Shown here in pieces: positions 33,406 to 41,797 of a DNA stretch of 64,000 nucleotides. Numbering within the stretch: the stretch's first letter is position 1; each line of letters opens with the position of its first letter. The DNA lies in contig WGMD01000022.1 in assembly GCA_016125255.1 (NCBI GenBank), forward strand, positions 62,001 through 126,000. The letters are read 5' to 3'. The notes under the pieces are model-generated. The model had not been told where the DNA came from. It did not search any database and was given only the letters and a program-made list of their open reading frames with translations. The position numbers and the translations under genes are program-made. The DNA is from Planctomycetota bacterium (GTDB lineage Bacteria > Planctomycetota > Phycisphaerae > Phycisphaerales > Zrk34).

Positions 33406-36400
33406 ATGAAATCAATGATGATGCGATTTGCGTTCGTCACCGTGCTCGTACTCGTGTTCACATTCAACCCCGCGGCCCGCGCCGAGACCGGCATCGCGCA
33501 GTCGCCCATCAGCATGGCGGACCTGGACACGGCGGCGCAGGCGGAATGGGTCAACGGCAAGGAGCAACCCTTTGTCGTCGACCGCGATCCGAATCGAACG
33601 CTGATCTGGACACGGGACAGTCGGCCGTCGCTGCATGGCGTGACCTTCGGCGAGTCATCGGAGCCGGGCCCGCGCCATCTGCGCGTCGCCTTCAAAGCGC
33701 CGGTGGCGATCGGGTCGATTCTCGTGAGCGGCGGCGGGCGCCTCAGCGTGCTCAAACCCGATGCGACCTACCCCGGCGACCTGAACAATGACGCGGACTG
33801 GGAGCCGGCGGCGCGGCTCGACAACGGCACCGTGGCCGATACCGAGGTCGACAAGAAGGAGCTGGCCGTCTGGGTCCTCAAGCCGGGCACGCGGACGCGC
33901 GCGATCCGCTTCACGCACATCGCCGACGTCGCCGATTCGATCTACACGGGCTACCTCGGCGGCGCGGTGGTGCTGACGCAGCGCCTCGTCAATCTGGCGC
34001 CGCAGGCGATGGTCACCGCCAGCGCGCGCGACGAAGCGGCGGGCAAGCTCAACAACATGAAGGACGAGGATTGGAGTCCGTGGGACAACGGCGCCGAGGG
34101 CGGGTCGGCGACGATTTCGCCGGAGCATGCGGAATGGATCACGCTGACCTGGCCGCGCGCGGTGACGCTCAGCGGGCTGGAGGCGCTGCGTGCGGGCTTC
34201 GGTGCGGCGGAACTGGATGTGTACACGGGCGACGCCGCATCGCCGCCGCGCGGATCGGAGTCGGCGGCGTGGCGGAACATCGCGCCATTCGAGTTGAAGG
34301 AGGAGGGGTATCCGTATCAGTTCTGGCCTCAGAGGATGGACCTCGACAAGCCGATCACGACGCGGGCGATTCGGCTTCGTCTGACGGGCGTCGCGCGCGA
34401 GGGGCATCCGCACATGAAGGGGCGGACGAAGGACGGGCGACGCGTATGGGTCAATGAGCTGATGGCGATGATGCCGCTGGGCGATGCGGATGTTGCGTCG
34501 GCGATTTTGCCCAAGCAGGCGAGCGAGACGCATCCGCCGATCGCGGTGCGCTTCACGCTGCCGGAGCCGGGTAATGTCACGCTCGTCATCGAAGACGCCG
34601 CCGGCAAGCGCGTGCGGAACCTGATCGCCGACGAGCCGTATCCGGCGGGGGAGAATGTCGCATGGTGGGACGGGTCGGATGATCTGGAGCGCGATCGAGA
34701 TGCGCCGCGGCACGGCGTGTATCACGTGCCGACGCAGCCGGTCGAGCCGGGCACATATCACATCCGCGGGCTCTATCACAAGTCGATCGATCTGCGTTAC
34801 GAATTCTCCGTCTACAACCGGGGCAATCCGCCGTGGAGCACGGCCGACACGTCCGGCGGATGGCTCACGAATCACACGCCTCCGCAGGCGGCGCTGTATG
34901 TGCCCGGCGCGCCCTCGCCGACGGGCAAGCCCATGATCTACCTCGGCAGCGCGGTGTCGGAAGGCGGCGCGGGATTGGCGTGGGTGGACCTCGACGGCAA
35001 CAAGATCGGCGGACGCGGTTGGGTCGGCGGGAACTGGACGGCGGCGCCGTATCTGACGCGCGACACGGGCGATCACGCCCTGCCCGATGTGTACGCCTAC
35101 GTCGGCGCGACATGGACCGCCGCCTCGGACAACAAGGACCGCACGCACGGCGAACTGCGCCTCACCGCACTGACCGCCAAGGGCGACAAGGCCATCGTCA
35201 AATATCCGTTCACACCCGCGTCCGAAGACGATGGCGATACGCACTGGATCGCCCAGCTTGGGGGACTCGCGGTGCACGACGGACTGATCGCCGCAAGTCT
35301 GCGCCAGGTCGGCGCGCTGATCTTCATCGACGCCCGCACCGGCAACACGCTCGGGCGCACGCCGATCCAAAGTCCCCGCGGTCTTGCCTTCGATCACAGC
35401 GGCCGCCTGCTCGTCCTGTCCGGCACGAAACTGCTGCGCCTGACGCTCGACGCCCATGATCCCGGCGCATCCTCGCAGACGAAAACACTCATCGACGCCG
35501 GCCTCGATGACCCGGTCGGCCTCGCGACGGACCCCGACGGCCGCATCTGCATCAGCGATCAGGGCACATCGCATCAGGTCAAAGTCTTCGACGAAACCGG
35601 CAAACTCATCAACGTCATCGGCCACGCCGGCCCGCCCGCCGACGGACTCTATGACCCGCTCCACATGAATCATCCGCACGGGCTGACCATCGACGAACGC
35701 GGCCACATCTGGGTCGCCGAAAACGACTTTCAGCCCAAGCGCGTGAGCGTGTGGACCCGCGACGGTGAACTGGTCCATGCCTTCTACGGACCGTGTCGCT
35801 ACGGCGGCGGCGGCTCGCTCGATCCGCGCGACCGCACGCGCTTCTACTACGACGGCGTCGAGTTCAAACTCGACTGGGACAAGGGCGAATCCCAACCCGC
35901 CGCGATCTTCTTCCGTGAAAATTCGGATGTGACGCGCGATCAGTTCCGCGCCGGGCCGCCTCAGACGCCGATCTATCTCCGCGACCGGCAGTACATGACC
36001 AACTGCTACAACTCCAATCCGACCGGCGGCATGAGCACCGTCGCGCTGTGGATCATGCGGGATCATGTCGCCAGGGTCGTCGCTTCGTTCGGCCGCGCGG
36101 CGGATTGGAAACTGCTCAAGACCGACGCCTTCAAGCCGCGCTGGCCCGAGGGCGTGAATCTCGCCGGCGACCCGTGGAAGAACCCCGCGATGTTCGTCTG
36201 GAGCGATGTCAACGCCAATGGCTCCGTCGAACCCGACGAAGTCACGATCATCAAGGCGAACAGCGGCGGCGTCACCTTCGCGCGCGACCTGTCCATTCTC
36301 GTCTCCCGCGTCGACGGCAAGGCGATGCGGTATGCGCCGGTGAATTTCACCGACGCCGGCGTGCCGATTTACGATCTTGCCGCCGCAAATGTCCTCGCGG

Positions 36401-37773
36401 AAGGCGCCCAGAACCCCGCCTCATCCGGCGGCGATCAGGCGATGATCAGCGACACCGGCTGGACCGTGCTGACCGTCGCGCCCGAGCCGTTCGCGCGCGA
36501 GGGTTTCGGCGGGCTGCGCGACGGCAAACCCCTATGGAGCTATCCGAGTCTTTGGCCGGGACTGCATGCCTCGCACGAAGCGCCCACGCCGACGTTCCGC
36601 GGCGAGGTCATCGGCTCCACGCGACTGCTCGGCGATTTCGTCACGCCGCACGACTCCGATGCCGGCCCGCTCTGGTGCATCAACGGCAACAGCGGCGACA
36701 TGTACGTCTTCACCGCCGACGGCCTGTTCGTCGCGCAGCTCTTTCAGGATGCGCGCACCGGGCAACCGTGGACCATGCCCAAGGCCCAGCGCGACATGCT
36801 GCTCAATGACGTGACCCTGCACGATGAGAACTTCTTCCCCACGATCGCGCAGACCAGCGATGGGAACATTTATCTGTGCGACGGGGCGCGGTCCGCGCTC
36901 GTGCGGGTGGACGGGCTTGAGTCGATCCGCCGCCTGCCGGACGTTGCGATGCAGTTGACCGCCGACGATCTGCGCAAGGCGGAGGCGTGGCGGCTCGAAG
37001 CGGAAGCGGCGCGACAGGCCCAGCGCGGGACGGGCGTGCTGAAAGTGGCGATGCGCGACGCAGCGCCAACGGTCGATGGCAAGCTCGATGACTGGGACGG
37101 AGCGCAGTGGGCGGTCATCGATCGACGCGGCGTGGCGGCCCACTTCAACAGCGACTCCAAACCCTACGACATCACCGGCGCCGTCGCCGTCGCCGGCGAT
37201 CGGCTCTACGCCGCATGGAAAACGCGCGACCCGGACCTGCTCAAAAACTCCGGCGAAACGCCCAACGCGCCTTTCAAGACCGGCGGATGTCTTGATCTGA
37301 TGATCGGTTCGGACCCCGCCGCCGACCCCAATCGCCGCAAGCCCGTGGCGGGCGATGAACGGCTGCTCATCACGCAGATCAAGGACAAGACCGTCGCCCT
37401 GCTCTACCGCGCCGTCGTGCCGGGCACGAAGGAACCGGTGCCGTTCGCGTCGCCCTGGCGCACGATCACGATCGATCGCGTTGATGATCTGAGCGATCAG
37501 GTCCAGCTTGCGATCACCATTGAGAAGGACGAGCGCGGCCGCCCCGCCGCCGCGATGTATGAAATGTCCATCCCGCTCGCCGCCCTCGATCTCAACCCCG
37601 CCCCCGGCCAGACGATCAACGGCGACATCGGCGTCCTGCGCGGCAACGGATTCCAAACCCTCCAACGCAGCTACTGGAACAACAAAGCCACCGCCATCAC
37701 CGCCGACGTCCCCAGCGAAGCCGAACTGACCCCCGGCCTCTGGGGCCGATGGACCTTCACCAAACCCAATTGA
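33406..37773 (+). CDS. Giant secreted beta-propeller protein with FlgD and CBM-like domains
   Basis: 1455 residues. Signal peptide (RFAFVTVLVLVFTFNPAARA), then F5/8-type discoidin-like segments, a FlgD-like Ig module near residues 380-460 (FTLPEPGNVTLVIEDAAGKRVRNL, YPAGENVAWWDG), an NHL/WD-type propeller in the middle (DGRICISDQGTSHQVKVFDETGKLINVIG, GHIWVAENDFQPKRVSVWTRDGELV), and a C-terminal DOMON/CBM9-like domain (PTVDGKLDDWDGAQWAVI). Probably binds polysaccharides or other extracellular ligands at the cell surface. The upstream in-frame TTG at 33400 is less likely as start. Confidence 0.85.
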   Translation: MKSMMMRFAFVTVLVLVFTFNPAARAETGIAQSPISMADLDTAAQAEWVNGKEQPFVVDRDPNRTLIWTRDSRPSLHGVTFGESSEPGPRHLRVAFKAPVAIGSILVSGGGRLSVLKPDATYPGDLNNDADWEPAARLDNGTVADTEVDKKELAVWVLKPGTRTRAIRFTHIADVADSIYTGYLGGAVVLTQRLVNLAPQAMVTASARDEAAGKLNNMKDEDWSPWDNGAEGGSATISPEHAEWITLTWPRAVTLSGLEALRAGFGAAELDVYTGDAASPPRGSESAAWRNIAPFELKEEGYPYQFWPQRMDLDKPITTRAIRLRLTGVAREGHPHMKGRTKDGRRVWVNELMAMMPLGDADVASAILPKQASETHPPIAVRFTLPEPGNVTLVIEDAAGKRVRNLIADEPYPAGENVAWWDGSDDLERDRDAPRHGVYHVPTQPVEPGTYHIRGLYHKSIDLRYEFSVYNRGNPPWSTADTSGGWLTNHTPPQAALYVPGAPSPTGKPMIYLGSAVSEGGAGLAWVDLDGNKIGGRGWVGGNWTAAPYLTRDTGDHALPDVYAYVGATWTAASDNKDRTHGELRLTALTAKGDKAIVKYPFTPASEDDGDTHWIAQLGGLAVHDGLIAASLRQVGALIFIDARTGNTLGRTPIQSPRGLAFDHSGRLLVLSGTKLLRLTLDAHDPGASSQTKTLIDAGLDDPVGLATDPDGRICISDQGTSHQVKVFDETGKLINVIGHAGPPADGLYDPLHMNHPHGLTIDERGHIWVAENDFQPKRVSVWTRDGELVHAFYGPCRYGGGGSLDPRDRTRFYYDGVEFKLDWDKGESQPAAIFFRENSDVTRDQFRAGPPQTPIYLRDRQYMTNCYNSNPTGGMSTVALWIMRDHVARVVASFGRAADWKLLKTDAFKPRWPEGVNLAGDPWKNPAMFVWSDVNANGSVEPDEVTIIKANSGGVTFARDLSILVSRVDGKAMRYAPVNFTDAGVPIYDLAAANVLAEGAQNPASSGGDQAMISDTGWTVLTVAPEPFAREGFGGLRDGKPLWSYPSLWPGLHASHEAPTPTFRGEVIGSTRLLGDFVTPHDSDAGPLWCINGNSGDMYVFTADGLFVAQLFQDARTGQPWTMPKAQRDMLLNDVTLHDENFFPTIAQTSDGNIYLCDGARSALVRVDGLESIRRLPDVAMQLTADDLRKAEAWRLEAEAARQAQRGTGVLKVAMRDAAPTVDGKLDDWDGAQWAVIDRRGVAAHFNSDSKPYDITGAVAVAGDRLYAAWKTRDPDLLKNSGETPNAPFKTGGCLDLMIGSDPAADPNRRKPVAGDERLLITQIKDKTVALLYRAVVPGTKEPVPFASPWRTITIDRVDDLSDQVQLAITIEKDERGRPAAAMYEMSIPLAALDLNPAPGQTINGDIGVLRGNGFQTLQRSYWNNKATAITADVPSEAELTPGLWGRWTFTKPN

Positions 37774-37840
37774 CCGCCCGCCCCTCCATTAGCGGCCGTC
37801 CCGCAGGGACGCCGCCCTCGCCCCCTGCGACTTCAAATGC

Positions 37841-37900
37841 CCAATGCCGAATGACCAATGCATTTGCTATTAGGCATTGATCATTTGTCATTGGTCATAT
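37841..37900. repeat. A/T-rich palindromic repeat, copy 1
   Basis: A roughly palindromic unit centred on AATGCATTTGC, with arms reading GCATT and ATTTGTCATTGGTCATATC. Related copies are at 38581-38628 (inverted half), 39521-39564 (half) and 39631-39713 (full). Confidence 0.75.
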
Positions 37901-38055
37901 CAAACATGAATCCCCCCGCCTCCTCCGAGTCCCCTCCCCCTCCGCGCCGCCTCTCCTTCCGCGCCTCATCCGAGCCGCCCCCGGCCCGGTCCCCATCCCC
38001 GCGTCCCCTTCCCCCCAATGAAAAATCGGATTCATTTTCCATTTTCCATTTGCTG

Positions 38056-38188
38056 GGTGCCACGGTTTGGGCGCTCTTTGCTCTGCGAAGCGCCGCGCAA
38101 AGCAGAGTCGCCCAAACCGTGAGCCAACCAGAAGTCCGCCGCACGCAATCACGAACGCCACGGCTTGCCGAGCCAAGCCGTGGCACCC
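38056..38188. repeat. Nested inverted repeat of 133 bases
   Basis: The outer ends GGGTGCCACGGTTTGG (38056-38071) and CCAAGCCGTGGCACCC (38173-38188) are complementary except one position. Inside, CACGGTTTGGGCG (38061-38073) pairs perfectly with CGCCCAAACCGTG (38109-38121), and CCACGGCTTG pairs with CAAGCCGTGG (38158-38183). Several alternative stems are possible. Confidence 0.75.
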
Positions 38189-38256
38189 GTCTGTATCCAC
38201 AGGTTTAGCATGATTGGTCTACTACCTCGCTTCCTTTTCTTCCCCCCGTTACTTGA

Positions 38257-38463
38257 TTACCCAAAAACACCATAAGCTCTCAATATTTGATGTGCCAATG
38301 CTAATCCACATGCTCCGAATCCAAATAAGGCACCTATGAGCAAACGTTTTGCCCTCGCATGTTCGGGGCTACCCTGCTCAGAGCGTCTCTGTAAACTCTT
38401 GCCTTCGATTGTCAAACTTATACCAACTATTGCAAATATTGTTGGAATGACAAGATCAATCAT
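38257..38463 (-). CDS. Small two-helix membrane protein
   Basis: 68 residues. MIDLVIPTIFAIVGISLTIEG is one helix, then a charged loop (KSLQRRSEQGSPEHARAKR), then LLIGALFGFGACGLALAHQIL. GAGG lies 7 bases before the ATG. No family recognised. It is A/T-rich relative to neighbours and sits between repeat elements on both sides. Confidence 0.55.
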   Translation of the reverse strand: MIDLVIPTIFAIVGISLTIEGKSLQRRSEQGSPEHARAKRLLIGALFGFGACGLALAHQILRAYGVFG

Positions 38464-38497
38464 AGTCAATACCTCATCAATATTTATGCCGAAGCGG

Positions 38498-38563
38498 CGT
38501 AGGGCAGGTGATTCACCTGCCGTCTTCTCGCACAACGGAGGCAGGTCAATGACCTGCCCTACG
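38498..38563. repeat. BIME-like pair of GTAG-headed hairpins
   Basis: GTAG (38499-38502) is followed by the hairpin GGCAGGTGATTCACCTGCC. About 15 bases later the hairpin GGCAGGTCAATGACCTGCC is followed by CTAC (38559-38562). The outer arms (38498-38509, 38552-38563) are exact complements. Two REP hairpins head to head with GTAG at both ends match a bacterial interspersed mosaic element. Confidence 0.75.
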
Positions 38564-38580
38564 CGGATCGCGTTCCATTC

Positions 38581-38628
38581 CGATATAACCATTGACAAAT
38601 ACCCAATGCCTAATGACCAATTTCATTC
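38581..38628. repeat. A/T-rich repeat, inverted half copy
   Basis: Reads ACAAATACCCAATGCCTAAT and further, which is the reverse complement of the half copy at 39521-39564 with about five mismatches in 37. The dienelactone hydrolase gene lies between these two inverted copies. Confidence 0.7.
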
Positions 38629-38659
38629 CCTCGTCCAAATCCACGGAGCTTCCCCAAAC

Positions 38660-39415
38660 CTACGCCGTGTCTCCTTCTCCGAGTTTCCGTTTGAAGAGTT
38701 CAACCACCATCGCATAACACTGAAGCGCTAACGCAGGGTCGTAGCGCGGTCCTTCGTCGCGCAGGAAAGCATGTTGCGCGTTGAATTCGTGCCAGGTGAA
38801 ATTCACGTTGGCGTCGGTCATCGTGTCGTAGATAAGTCGCCGGCCTTCGCGGGGGATGTGGGGGTCTTGTTTGCCCCAGATCATAAGCATCTCGGCGCGG
38901 AGGTCGGCGGCGCGGGCGAGGGAATTGTCGTGTTTGCCCTTAGCGAGCGTGCGGGAGTGCAGGTCGGTGGCGTAGAAGCAGACGCCGGCGAGGACATCGG
39001 GGTTCAGGGCGGCGCGGAAGGCGAGGTGGCCGCCGATGCAGATGCCCATGACGCCGAGCTTGCCGGTGCAGTCGGGGCGGGCGGCGAGGTGATCGAGGGC
39101 GGCGCGTGCGTCGGCGTCGTAGCTGGCCAGTTCCTTGGTGAATTTGTGTGCGTTACCGCGATCGGCACCGGCCTGATCGTAGGGCAGCACGGAGCCGGCA
39201 GGTTCAAGCTCATGATAGATTTCGGGGACGGCGACGATGAACCCGTGCCCGGCGAGCAGTGCGGCGGTGCGGCGGATGGGCGCGGTCACCTGAAAGATTT
39301 CGGAGTAGAGGAGAACACCGGGGTATCGACCGGGGGATTTGGGGCGGAGGATGTGCGTCCGCATCGGGCCGAAGGGAGTTTCGAGGGAGACGTGTTCGTT
39401 GTCGAGGAGGATCAA
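38660..39415 (-). CDS. Dienelactone hydrolase-family protein
   Basis: 251 residues. Alpha/beta hydrolase with the DLH Cys nucleophile elbow GICIGGH near residue 123, Glu-bearing N-terminal strand (GVLLYSEIFQV), Asp in WGKQDPHIP, and His in NAQHAFL. Cytosolic; the family opens dienelactones or cleaves other esters. No signal peptide. It is flanked on both sides by inverted A/T-rich repeats, as if it were a cassette. The start has no strong ribosome site, but homology begins at once (ETPFGPMRTHI). Confidence 0.9.
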   Translation of the reverse strand: MILLDNEHVSLETPFGPMRTHILRPKSPGRYPGVLLYSEIFQVTAPIRRTAALLAGHGFIVAVPEIYHELEPAGSVLPYDQAGADRGNAHKFTKELASYDADARAALDHLAARPDCTGKLGVMGICIGGHLAFRAALNPDVLAGVCFYATDLHSRTLAKGKHDNSLARAADLRAEMLMIWGKQDPHIPREGRRLIYDTMTDANVNFTWHEFNAQHAFLRDEGPRYDPALALQCYAMVVELFKRKLGEGDTA

Positions 39416-39520
39416 GGGATGGGTCCTCGGGAAAGTCAGATGGTGCGAGGCGCATTATGACATGAGTCGGAGGATCGATGCAAAGAGGCGTCAAGGAGAT
39501 TGCTGATTTGTCAAGACCGA

Positions 39521-39564
39521 TGCATTTGCCATTAGGCATTAGGTATTTGTCATTAGTCATATCG
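39521..39564. repeat. A/T-rich repeat, half copy
   Basis: Reads GCATTTGCCATTAGGCATT, then ATTTGTCATTAGTCATATCG. It lies about 100 bases upstream of the dienelactone hydrolase start, in orientation opposite to the copy downstream of that gene. Confidence 0.7.
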
Positions 39565-39630
39565 AACATGGGCTGCGCACGTACCCGGAGGCGGGACGCT
39601 CACTCGGGGAGTCCGGAGTTCCGCTCTGTT

Positions 39631-39713
39631 CCGATATGACCAATGACAATTGACCGATGCCTAATGACCAATGCATTTGCGATTAGGCATTGGGCATTTG
39701 TTATTGGTTATTG
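39631..39713. repeat. A/T-rich palindromic repeat, full copy
   Basis: A palindrome of about 83 bases, left half GATATGACCAATGACAATTG, right half ending GCATTTGTTATTGGTTATTG, centred near AATGCATTTGCGATT. Same family as 37841-37900. Confidence 0.75.
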
Positions 39714-40081
39714 AAACCAAGGGACGATCGGGTGCATGGATGGTGCGCGAATCGCGCATGGGGATGGCAAAAGCGCGCACGGGTTTGACCGTCGTGCGCA
39801 CGGGGCGGGCGAAGATGGCGATTGGGCTTCGCGGCGCGGGGGTGGGTTGGATCGGGTTGTGCGCACGGGGCGCGCCGTGCCTCGGCGGTGCGCGGGGGAA
39901 AGGCCCGAAGCATCGGGTTTTACAGGCGGGGGCGGCGGGACGGGAGCGATGGAGGCGATTGACATGACGATGCGCGGGGGCGCCTCGCGGCGGTTTGCGG
40001 CGGGCGGGGCGACGGGTATGATGGCGGACAGGATCAGCGCGACGGCGGATGCGCCGTCATGTCACCGATGGAGCGGTATCC
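39714..40081. other. Gene-free stretch before nrdR
   Basis: About 370 bases, rich in GCGC and GGGG strings, with open frames of low-complexity Arg/Gly composition that look spurious. The part near 39840-39900 has GCGCACGGGG repeats (also near 39775 and 39796). I see no RNA gene. The nrdR promoter should be in the final 100 bases; no convincing element was found. Confidence 0.4.
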
Positions 40082-40576
40082 ATGCGTTGCCCGTTCTGCG
40101 GCGAAGATCAGGACAAAGTCATCGACTCCCGCTCGAGCGATCAGGGGAAGGTGATCCGCCGCCGGCGGGAATGTCTGGCGTGCAACCGCCGATTCACCAC
40201 CTATGAGCGCGTCGAGGAGACGGTCAAGCTGATGGTCGTCAAGAAGGACGGCTCGCGCGTGCCGTTTGACCGGACGAAGCTCATCAATGGGCTGACGAAG
40301 GCGTGCTACAAGCGGCCGGTGTCGGCGGAGCGGATCGGACAGCTTGTCGAAGAAGTCGAGGATGAGCTTTACCGCACGTATGACCGGGAAGTCGATTCGA
40401 CGGAGATCGGGCAGCTTGTTTCGGATCGGCTCAAGCAGGTGGATCGCGTGGCGTATGTCCGGTTCGCCAGCGTGTACAAGCAGTTCCGCGACATCGAGGA
40501 CCTGCTGGAAGAGGTCAAGGAGGTCATCGCCTCAAGCGACCCGATCGACGGCCCGTCGCAGGGCAAACTCTTCTGA
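40082..40576 (+). CDS. nrdR: Transcriptional repressor NrdR
   Basis: 164 residues. The N-terminal zinc ribbon MRCPFCGEDQDKVIDSR with partner Cys in ECLACNRRFTTYER, then an ATP-cone domain (VVKKDGSRVPFDRTKLINGLTKACYKRPVS, DRVAYVRFASVYKQFRDIEDLLEEV). NrdR binds ATP/dATP and represses ribonucleotide reductase genes. GGAG precedes the ATG at 40082. The final CDS residues GPSQGKLF are unremarkable. No nrd gene is nearby. Confidence 0.96.
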   Translation: MRCPFCGEDQDKVIDSRSSDQGKVIRRRRECLACNRRFTTYERVEETVKLMVVKKDGSRVPFDRTKLINGLTKACYKRPVSAERIGQLVEEVEDELYRTYDREVDSTEIGQLVSDRLKQVDRVAYVRFASVYKQFRDIEDLLEEVKEVIASSDPIDGPSQGKLF

Positions 40577-40635
40577 GTTTTTAAGCGTATAATCAGCGAC
40601 ATACCCACCAGAACCACCCCCCGAAAGGATCGGTC

Positions 40636-41535
40636 ATGCGTCAACGTCTGTCGGCTCTACTCGTGCTCGCGCTGGTTGCTTCGAATGTCTTTGCCGGCGG
40701 CGAGGGATGGTCCAGCGACATGAAGGCGTCGATGGCCAAGGCGGCGGCGGAGAAGAAGGACATGATCCTCGACTTCACCGGGTCCGACTGGTGTATCTGG
40801 TGCAAGCGGCTCAACGGCGAAGTGTTCAGTCAGGAGGCGTTCAAGAACTCGATCCCCAACGAGTTCGTGCTCGTCGAGCTGGACTTTCCCAACGACAAGT
40901 CCAAGCTCAGCGCGGAGACGCAGGCGCAGAACAAGGAATGGATGGAGAAGTTCGGCGTCACGGGATTCCCGACGATTATCCTGACGGACGCGTCGGGCAA
41001 GCCGTATGCGAAGACGGGCTACCAGGAGGGCGGGCCGGAGAAGTATGTCGAACACCTGCACAAACTTCAGGGCTACAAGGCCAAGCGCGACGAGCTGCTC
41101 GCCGCGGCGGAGAAGGCGGAGGGCGTCGAGAAGGCCAAGCAGCTCGATCAGCTACTTGGGATGAGCGAAGAGGGGTTGATCGTGGAGAATGAGGACCAGG
41201 TGATGGAGCAGATCGTCGCGCTGGATGCGAACAACGAGGCGGGGCTGAAAGCCAAGTACCAGATCGTGGCGGTGCAGAACAAGGCGGGCAAGGCGCTTCA
41301 GTCCGGCCCGGCGGGCCTCGATGAGGCGATCAAGATCATCGACGACGCCTTCGCCAACCTCAAGCCGACCGGACAATCGGCTCAGGACCTGTACCTGATG
41401 CGGAGCCAGTGTCTGTATTACAAGAAGGACAAGGCGGGCGCCCTGAAGAATCTCAACGATGCGCTGGAGGCCGCGCCGCAGGGCGACAAGGTCGAGCTCA
41501 TCAAGAACGTCAAGGACCGGCTGTTCAAGGACTGA
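40636..41535 (+). CDS. Exported thioredoxin-like protein with C-terminal helical domain
   Basis: 299 residues. Signal peptide (RQRLSALLVLALVASNVFA), thioredoxin fold with the redox motif WCIWCKRL near residue 53, cis-Pro in GVTGFPTIIL, and a C-terminal helical half (VEKAKQLDQLLGMSEEGL to ALKNLNDALEAAPQGD) with TPR-like spacing. It probably acts in periplasmic disulfide reduction or cytochrome maturation. AAAGG lies 9 bases before the start. It is not part of an obvious operon; tRNA-Cys follows. Confidence 0.88.
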   Translation: MRQRLSALLVLALVASNVFAGGEGWSSDMKASMAKAAAEKKDMILDFTGSDWCIWCKRLNGEVFSQEAFKNSIPNEFVLVELDFPNDKSKLSAETQAQNKEWMEKFGVTGFPTIILTDASGKPYAKTGYQEGGPEKYVEHLHKLQGYKAKRDELLAAAEKAEGVEKAKQLDQLLGMSEEGLIVENEDQVMEQIVALDANNEAGLKAKYQIVAVQNKAGKALQSGPAGLDEAIKIIDDAFANLKPTGQSAQDLYLMRSQCLYYKKDKAGALKNLNDALEAAPQGDKVELIKNVKDRLFKD

Positions 41536-41662
41536 GCCCGTCCCCGGAATCCCTGAAGCGGGAGATTGCGTCGGGCTTGAATGGCCCGCCGCAACGCCCT
41601 ACAATCGCCGCTCTATCCCCGTGACGCCACGCCGCCGGTTCGTCGGTGCGTGAGTCACGCCG

Positions 41663-41736
41663 GGCCGCGTAGCCAAGTGGCCTAAGGCGACGGATTGCAA
41701 ATCCGTTATCCGTGGGTTCAAATCCCACCGCGGCCT
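41663..41736 (+). tRNA. tRNA-Cys (GCA)
   Basis: Full cloverleaf: acceptor GGCCGCG/CGCGGCC, D arm with AGTGG and GGC, anticodon stem ACGGA/TCCGT with loop TTGCAAA (anticodon GCA), T stem GTGGG/CCCAC with loop TTCAAAT. The discriminator base is U73, a cysteine identity element. CCA is not encoded, consistent with the cca gene at 51046. A run of six T follows as terminator. Confidence 0.97.
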
Positions 41737-41797
41737 TTTTTGATTGGGTGATGCGGTGATGTGAATGCCGCTTCGGTACATCACCCTACCGCCACTT

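Larger units (their letters stand above)
37774..38256. other. Repeat-rich intergenic region
   Basis: This spacer of about 480 bases has no credible gene. It holds a CCGTCCCGCAGGGACG hairpin near 37798, an A/T-rich palindromic element at 37841-37900, a C/T-rich stretch, and a nested inverted repeat at 38056-38188. An open frame across it has Ser/Pro noise composition. Confidence 0.6.

Noticed and set aside
33655-36066. 803-residue open frame antisense to the giant propeller gene
   Set aside because: It has no signal or domain and is rich in Arg and His; the plus strand encodes recognised domains throughout.
37841-39713. CRISPR-like direct repeats
   Set aside because: The copies differ in orientation and spacing (700-1000 bases) and there are no uniform spacers or cas genes, so this is a palindromic repeat family.
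39736-40206. Gly/Arg-rich open frame before nrdR
   Set aside because: It overlaps nrdR in another frame and has low-complexity composition from GCGCACGGGG repeats.
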